Part shown: one piece after another, positions 63,370 to 64,000 of the stretch
Layout of the letters: each line of letters starts with the position of its first letter
Numbering within the stretch: position 1 is the first letter of the stretch
Assembly (NCBI GenBank): GCA_002914845.1
Contig: JXTC01000087.1
Location: 250,172 to 314,171, forward strand
DNA: 64,000 nt
Reading direction: 5' to 3'
Origin: Trema orientale
Taxonomy: Eukaryota > Streptophyta > Magnoliopsida > Rosales > Cannabaceae
Translations under genes and position numbers: made by a program
The notes under the pieces: model-generated
Seen by the model: only the letters and a program-made list of their open reading frames with translations
What the model was told of the DNA's origin: nothing
Database searches by the model: none

Positions 63370-64000
63370 ATCATATATAAGAGGAAATAACCAATGATAT
63401 TGAAGAAGGGGGAAAAAAGAAAAAAAATAAAGAAAGAATACTAATGAGCTCATACAATATCCAGCACTATATTGCGTATTTGCTATTATAAGCTTAAAAT
63501 TTGAAAGATTCAAGATCGCAAATATATCAAATTTTTGATTTATTATTCAAGATAAATAAATATAAAACTGGTTGTCGCCGTTGTTGCAATTGTAAACTGA
63601 ATTCTGTTGTTTTTGCAACAGTGGATCGTAATGTTATTGTTGCAATACTGAAATATTGAACGTGTGCTTTATAGATGACAATTACAATGGAATAAAATGA
63701 AAAATAATAAAAATAAATGACGCACGAGATTTTTACATGGTTCAGCTATTTTCCAACGGCCTACTCCGGCGTGGTCACGCTCAGAAAAAGAAACATATTA
63801 GTAGAAATATTTAAAGTATAAATACCAATAACTTATTCAAGAAAGACTCCCTCAAATCTTAAAACACCATGTTAGACTCTTCTCTTGATACATTCAGCGA
63901 GCTCCATTCGTCTTACTTAACTCCACACACAGCGTGCTTTCAATTCCATACACTAGGACTCCTTCCTATATACGAGAACCTATTTTGTCCTGAAAAACAC
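63370..64000. other. End of window, possible retroelement sequence
   Basis: TTTTTACATGGTTCAGC with CGGCCTACTCCGGCGTGGTC near 63730-63776 is wording often met in plant LTR sequences. No boundary or coding frame can be fixed before the window ends. Confidence 0.3.

Overview
The window is nuclear DNA of a flowering plant, most probably a eudicot. It is AT-rich, and its genes are widely spaced and carry short GT-AG introns. Between them lie LTR retrotransposons, tRNA-related SINEs and many short inverted-repeat transposons, with no operons or ribosome binding sites. The species cannot be named from the sequence.

Five protein genes can be read exon by exon. On the + strand, in a row, are the mitochondrial complex I 24 kDa subunit (NDUFV2-like, 5713-8670, 10 exons, 251 aa), a calcineurin B-type EF-hand protein (10284-12107, 6 exons, 175 aa) and a 2-oxoglutarate/Fe(II) dioxygenase of the SRG1-like class (13063-15157, 4 exons, 356 aa). 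On the - strand are an intronless, GC-rich arogenate dehydrogenase for plastid tyrosine synthesis (29643-30881, 412 aa) and a type I vacuolar H+-pyrophosphatase (51880-57052, 8 exons, 768 aa). They act in unrelated processes (respiration, calcium signalling, specialised metabolism, amino acid synthesis, tonoplast energisation) and look like ordinary neighbours, not a cluster.

The rest is mostly transposon-derived. Positions 1-1166 are the end of an LTR. 16250-26935 is a decayed copia element split by a younger copia element (18257-23979) with an exact 5-bp target duplication. The younger element is a deletion derivative whose LTRs and coding remnant share a recurring 12-bp palindrome. Two solo LTRs follow (27560-28057; 35035-36719, the latter with a perfect 5-bp duplication). 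From 37 to 51 kb there are stacked inverted-repeat elements, three SINE copies and tandem duplications. Beyond the pyrophosphatase promoter are a hAT-type element, Mutator-type mini-elements and a long near-perfect hairpin (61203-61342).

No new multi-gene system was found. The points most worth checking are the palindrome shared between LTRs and internal region, the hairpin at 61.2 kb, the Mutator-type mini-elements with exact 9-bp duplications, and two short coding-like remnants (49.3-49.8 kb and 62.6-62.7 kb) that I could not identify.
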